From Phaseolus vulgaris (lineage: Eukaryota; Streptophyta; Magnoliopsida; Fabales; Fabaceae): a DNA stretch of 64,000 nt. The notes beneath the pieces were generated by a model that did not search any database, was not told where the DNA came from, and was given only the letters and a program-made list of their open reading frames with translations. The position numbers and the translations under genes were made by a program. Location of the stretch: positions 24,587,520-24,651,519 of the forward strand of contig NC_023758.2 in NCBI RefSeq assembly GCF_000499845.2, given 5' to 3'. Below are positions 60,258 to 64,000 of the stretch, in pieces; within the stretch, counting starts at the first letter, position 1, and the number at the start of each line of letters is the position of its first letter.

Positions 60258-62071
60258 TGTTGGGTTTAATAGTGCCAAAGTTCAAGAGGGGGGGTGAATT
60301 GACCTTTTAAAACTTTCTCGCAGAAACAATGTTTAACCCAGTTTTACAGAAAATAAATCGATTTATGTGAAAATGAACAGATTTATTTCAGCACTGTTTT
60401 TGTTTGAAAAGCTTTTAATTCAGCAAGGTTAATCACAAGACTATGCAGTGAGAATTTCCAGATGCACACACACAGATATCAGATTGAAAAACAGTGAAAC
60501 ACAAAACAGCAAGTTTCAATTTCAAGTAAGTGATTGAGGTTCAATTGATAGCATGCTAATTAATTAAGTGACCTTTGCAAACAACCTGTTCCAGTGGCTT
60601 TTAACAGACTATGAGTGTTCTTCTTGATGTCAAGCAATTTTCCAAAAATTAAGAACAATGAATCACAGAACAGCAAGCTTCAACTTTAAGCAATTGTTTA
60701 AGGTTCAATTAATAGCTTTGACAGTTTCTTGAGCAACCTATCACAGCCAATCTGTTCCAGTAGCTTTTAGCAGATTTTATACGTTCTTATCAGATTAAAA
60801 CAACTTTTTCAGAAATCAAGAACAGTATGCACAGTGCCCAGAAATAACAGATTTATTTTCAATTGAACAGATTTATTTCTTTGCTGTTTTATCAATTATG
60901 CAGAAACGAAATTGCAGAGAGTGAGAGAGAATGAACACAAGCAATTATACTGGTTCACTCAACTGAGCTACATCCAGTCTTCACCAACAACAGGTGGAAA
61001 TCACTAACACACAGTACAACCAAGTACAATTCCCACTGTTCTTGAAACCTACAAGAATTTAGGTACTCTTGCTGAAAAAACCTATTTCAGCATACACACA
61101 CACCCACTCTTCAAGAACACCTATCAAGAAGAGTGTTCAACCAAACTATTACAAGAAATGAGATGTGAAACGACTACACCTGATTGAGGATACAAAGATC
61201 TGCCTTAAACCAGTAGGCAAGATTGCTAGAACAGTAGCTGCACCTCACACCAAGCTTTTGGAACCAAACCAAGAACAAGCACTTTGTGATTTTTGAAATC
61301 TTTGAAGAACAAATGCTAATTCTTTGTAAACTTTTGATTCTCTGCTGTAAAACTCGTTTTTGCAAATGTATGAACTGTTTGAATTGTTATTAAACTCAGA
61401 AAACAAGTTTGCATTTTATAGAAAAACCAACTTATAACAGATTTTTGAAAAACAGTTAAAGCTGTTATAAAATGAACAGATTGAAAATAAAATGAACAGA
61501 TTTATTTTCAAAAAACAGTTAGAGAATCTGTTAAGTGAGGAGACTTAGTCAACCATTCTGGTGCAGAGATAAAACTGAAAACGTTTAAGCTTGTCATGGC
61601 ACCAGAGACAAAAAGAATCTATTCATTTACAGATGAACAGATTTATTTTCCAAAACGAAAACAGAGAAAGTTTAACTATTTAAAAATCAGTCGTTTTGAA
61701 AGGAAGAAGACTTAGTCAAAATACCTGATGCACAAAATCTAATTTTCACAAGACATAGCCAAGGCATCAGTGTAAAAAAGAATCTGTTTATTTAGAAAAG
61801 AACAGATTTATTTTTATGCAGTAAACGTGTTTTTTGTAAAACATGTGAAAAACAGTTTAAGAAAACTTATGCTTGTTCTTATCACATGGCCAGTGGTTAT
61901 GAGGTGAGTTACTCAGCAAAAAGCCCACTCTTAGACAACCTCTAAGCACTACCTAAGACATACTTAAAGCAAAGCAAAATACAAATGAAATGTACATGTA
62001 AGTCTTCATCAAACACTACATATAAGCCTTCATCAAACACAATCTTGAAGGGGCAACAACCATCTTCAACA
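60258..62071 (-). repeat. 5' LTR of Sire-type element
   Basis: 1814 bp, pairing with 51713-53514. Main differences are a roughly 9-base insertion near 60783 ('gttcttatc'), a 2-base microsatellite change near 61097 and scattered substitutions. Confidence 0.95.
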
Positions 62072-62839
62072 CCTGGGACAGATACGACCCATGAGAGGGC
62101 CATGACCAAGGGAGAACCACGTGCATGATACGAGAGAAAGGTAGATACACCCCAGGGCGAGTGACTAGCGATTGGGGCGCATGAGTTGACACCCAGAAAG
62201 TCACCCCACGCGCCAGAAGCACTTCGAGGAATGATGGCTCACACAGTGGAATAACCCTAAGTTGGGTTGCGGCGCTGTGGGACCCTCCGCGCAAAATAAC
62301 GATCAAGTCAGAAGGGCACGTGACGATGCACACGTGCTCATGAAAGGTTTCAGTGAAAGTTTGTCAAGGTACGCGTTGATTCAGTTAAAGATTTGAACAT
62401 TTCAAGGAATATTTTTATACTCTTTCAATGCGCTTTAACGCGCTTTAAACATGAGAGATGTATAAAAAGGGACCTTGGGGCATTTGAAGAGAGAGGGTTT
62501 TTTTTGACCTAATTCTCATAGTTACACAGAGCACAAACCCTAGTTGTTTTCGCTGCGCACCCACTGTGAGCACAAGGCAATTAGGGCAACACAGTTTTAG
62601 TCACTCAGTTATTCCTGACCACCTTCAGAGCATTCGTTTACGGTGTTCCGATACGGAGGTGCGTCACCTTTGATGTTTCTCGCTAGCTGACTTGATCGTC
62701 GGAGTGCAAACGTTCGCGAGGGCGCCCCTTTGTTCACTTCTTTTCAGGTATTCACAAACGGAGCGAAACGAAGGTGCCATAGCTCGTGAGAACAAGCCAC
62801 GCACGAAAACGACACTGGTCAACCGGCTGGAACATTGAT

Positions 62840-63560
62840 GAGTAAGACGCATATCAGTATAAATAAATAAATAACACGCATCTCACTTTAGACACAGATT
62901 TGTATAAATTCACTTTTTCTTATTTGTCTTCTTTGATTTTTTTTATATATACAGTTCATTGAAAGTTATCATTGAAATTAGTTACTTCCCAATGGATTTT
63001 AATGATTTAACTTTCCATGTAATCATTTTTATCCCCTTAATATTTGCAATTTTCTTATTTTGTTAAATATTGAAGTAATTTGTTGGTCAAATTGAGTTGA
63101 AAATTGTAAAACGGATGAGACCATCATTAAAAATCCGAATTATATATTTTCTTGTTTAATATATCAGTGTGCTATATTATATAGCCTAGATGGTGCTTAC
63201 ATAATAACACAAAGATTCCGTCTGTGTTGCATTTGATAGAAATTATAAAAATTGACATTGGACTTTTTTTTTTTCAAATAGCGTTATTTTTATTTTTATA
63301 TTTTTATTTAATATCTTTTTGTTTTTATTTTTTTATTTAGTATCGTTTCTTCTGACTTTTTTAGTCAGATATACTATTTTTATTTTTAAATATTTATAAA
63401 ATTGAAATATTATTTTTAAATATTTATAAAATTGAACTAGAAGAAAATTTGAAATTTGAAAATTAAAAATTAAAAATATAAAAATTTATAAAGAATTATA
63501 AAGAATTATCAATACAAAGAGAATGAAATAAAATATTGGTATAATTACCTTATTCGTCCC
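62840..63560. other. AT-rich intergenic DNA, no gene seen
   Basis: Low-complexity AT-rich text with an imperfect duplication of 'tatttttaaatatttataaaattgaa' style units near 63375-63440. No gene recognised. Confidence 0.5.
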
Positions 63561-63720
63561 TACACTTTGGGCCAATAGTCAATTTAGTGTAGTGATTTTA
63601 AAAAAAATCAATTTGGTCCTTATATTTTTTAAAATGTATCAAAATTGGTCTTTTTCCGTTAAGTCCTAGCTTACGGCGTCAAGTGATGCTTATGTGACTG
63701 AGGGAGATGTTTATGTGGCA
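63561..63720. repeat. Repeat-like border sequence beside ARM fragment
   Basis: The text 'gtccctacactttgggccaa', then 'caatttggtccttatatttt' and 'ttttccgttaagtcctagct' reads like a dispersed plant repeat or transposon border rather than unique DNA. No inverted partner is inside the window, so the class cannot be named. Confidence 0.4.
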
Positions 63721-64000
63721 GAGAGAGGTGAGATTGAGAGAGGTGCTTTTGGTCAGAAGCTTCAGCAGCGGCCCCACTTCGCCCTCCTCGATTATCAACT
63801 TCTCGTACCGGTGGTTGTCGCTAGCCAAGGAGACCAGCGACGCTGCCGCGTCCGACCGCTCCTTCGGGGATCCAATGTGGAGAACGATGATCTGCTCCCA
63901 AATGAGGCAGAGGATCGACTTGTTTCCAGCTATAGGAGGGAGCCCGTCGAGGTACTCGTTGCTGGCTTCACCGGTCGAGACATGGAGGAACTAGGAGATG
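63679..64000 (-). pseudogene. Armadillo-repeat protein gene fragment, runs off the window
   Basis: On the minus strand the frame reads 'EYLDGLPPIAGNKSILCLIW', then 'GSPKERSDAAASLVSLAS', then 'RYEKLIIEEGEVGPLLKLL'. This pattern is characteristic of a plant ARM-repeat superfamily protein. Similarity ends near 63735, and the frame continues into unrelated repeat-like sequence to a TGA at 63679. At the upstream edge an in-frame TAG (63991-63993) may be a true stop or the AG of a splice acceptor. The abrupt join to repetitive DNA suggests a captured or truncated fragment and not an intact exon end. Confidence 0.55.

Larger units (their letters stand above)
51713..62071 (-). mobile_element. Ty1/copia element, Sire-type, young
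   Basis: LTRs of 1.8 kb (51713-53514 and 60258-62071) begin 'tgttggg' and end 'cttcaaca', with a perfect 5-bp duplication 'cctgg' (51708-51712 and 62072-62076). On the minus strand the order is 5' LTR, primer site, gag, protease, integrase, reverse transcriptase, RNase H, extra ORF, purine tract and 3' LTR. Integrase before reverse transcriptase defines Copia. Long LTRs, a large gag with zinc knuckles and an ORF after pol fit the Sire/Maximus lineage. About 14 substitutions and three indels separate the LTRs by eye, so insertion was recent. Confidence 0.95.
51272..62834 (+). mobile_element. Solo LTR (copy 3), split by the Sire-type element
   Basis: The left part (51272-51712) begins 'tgtaccgatcaggtcatc' and the right part (62077-62834) ends 'ggctggaaca', with a perfect 5-bp duplication 'ttgat' at both outer edges (51267-51271 and 62835-62839). 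Without the insertion and its duplication the LTR is about 1.2 kb. Its start matches the solo LTRs at 11495-12650 and 30428-31245, which lie in the other orientation. A TATA box 'tataaaaa' lies at 62461. No internal retroelement sequence of its own remains. Confidence 0.9.

Overview
The window is plant nuclear DNA: AT-rich, intron-bearing, and mostly made of nested transposable elements. A legume (Phaseoleae-like) is the best guess. The B2-type cyclin reads very close to legume CYCB2 proteins, and the TRIM and Sire-type repeats fit legume genomes; this is inference, not a search result. No prokaryotic operon, rRNA, tRNA or CRISPR array was recognised.

Only two complete host genes are visible, both on the minus strand. 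One is a single-exon plastid phosphoserine aminotransferase (21109-22344). The other is an 11-exon mitotic cyclin B2 (39569-42229) with M-phase-specific (MSA) promoter motifs. A fragment of an armadillo-repeat gene runs off the right edge.

Layout, left to right: a retroelement fragment (1-264); a non-autonomous hAT element filled with a 26-bp GC-rich minisatellite (1443-2779); a hAT element with a broken transposase (3725-7093); an 11.6-kb Ty3/gypsy element of Tat type on the minus strand (7177-18749), carrying an antisense extra gene and interrupted by two solo LTRs (11495-12650 and 13411-14463); the aminotransferase; a long AT-rich gap; a full-length L1-type LINE (28118-35918) interrupted by a third solo LTR (30428-31245); a 69-bp hairpin-bearing tandem array; a TRIM fragment; the cyclin; a 0.6-kb hAT-like MITE (44851-45452); a small internally deleted Copia element (47314-50559); and a gypsy-type solo LTR (51272-62834) split by a young 10.4-kb Sire-type Copia element (51713-62071) with an extra ORF after pol.

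Target-site duplications were found by eye for every one of these insertions, so the order of insertion can be read. The Tat element preceded its two solo LTRs, the LINE preceded its solo LTR, and the Sire element is the youngest: its two 1.8-kb LTRs differ at about 14 positions. I found no convincing new multi-gene system. The items most worth a second look are the minisatellite-filled hAT element, the antisense gene with its own TATA box and palindrome, and the extra ORF of the Sire element.
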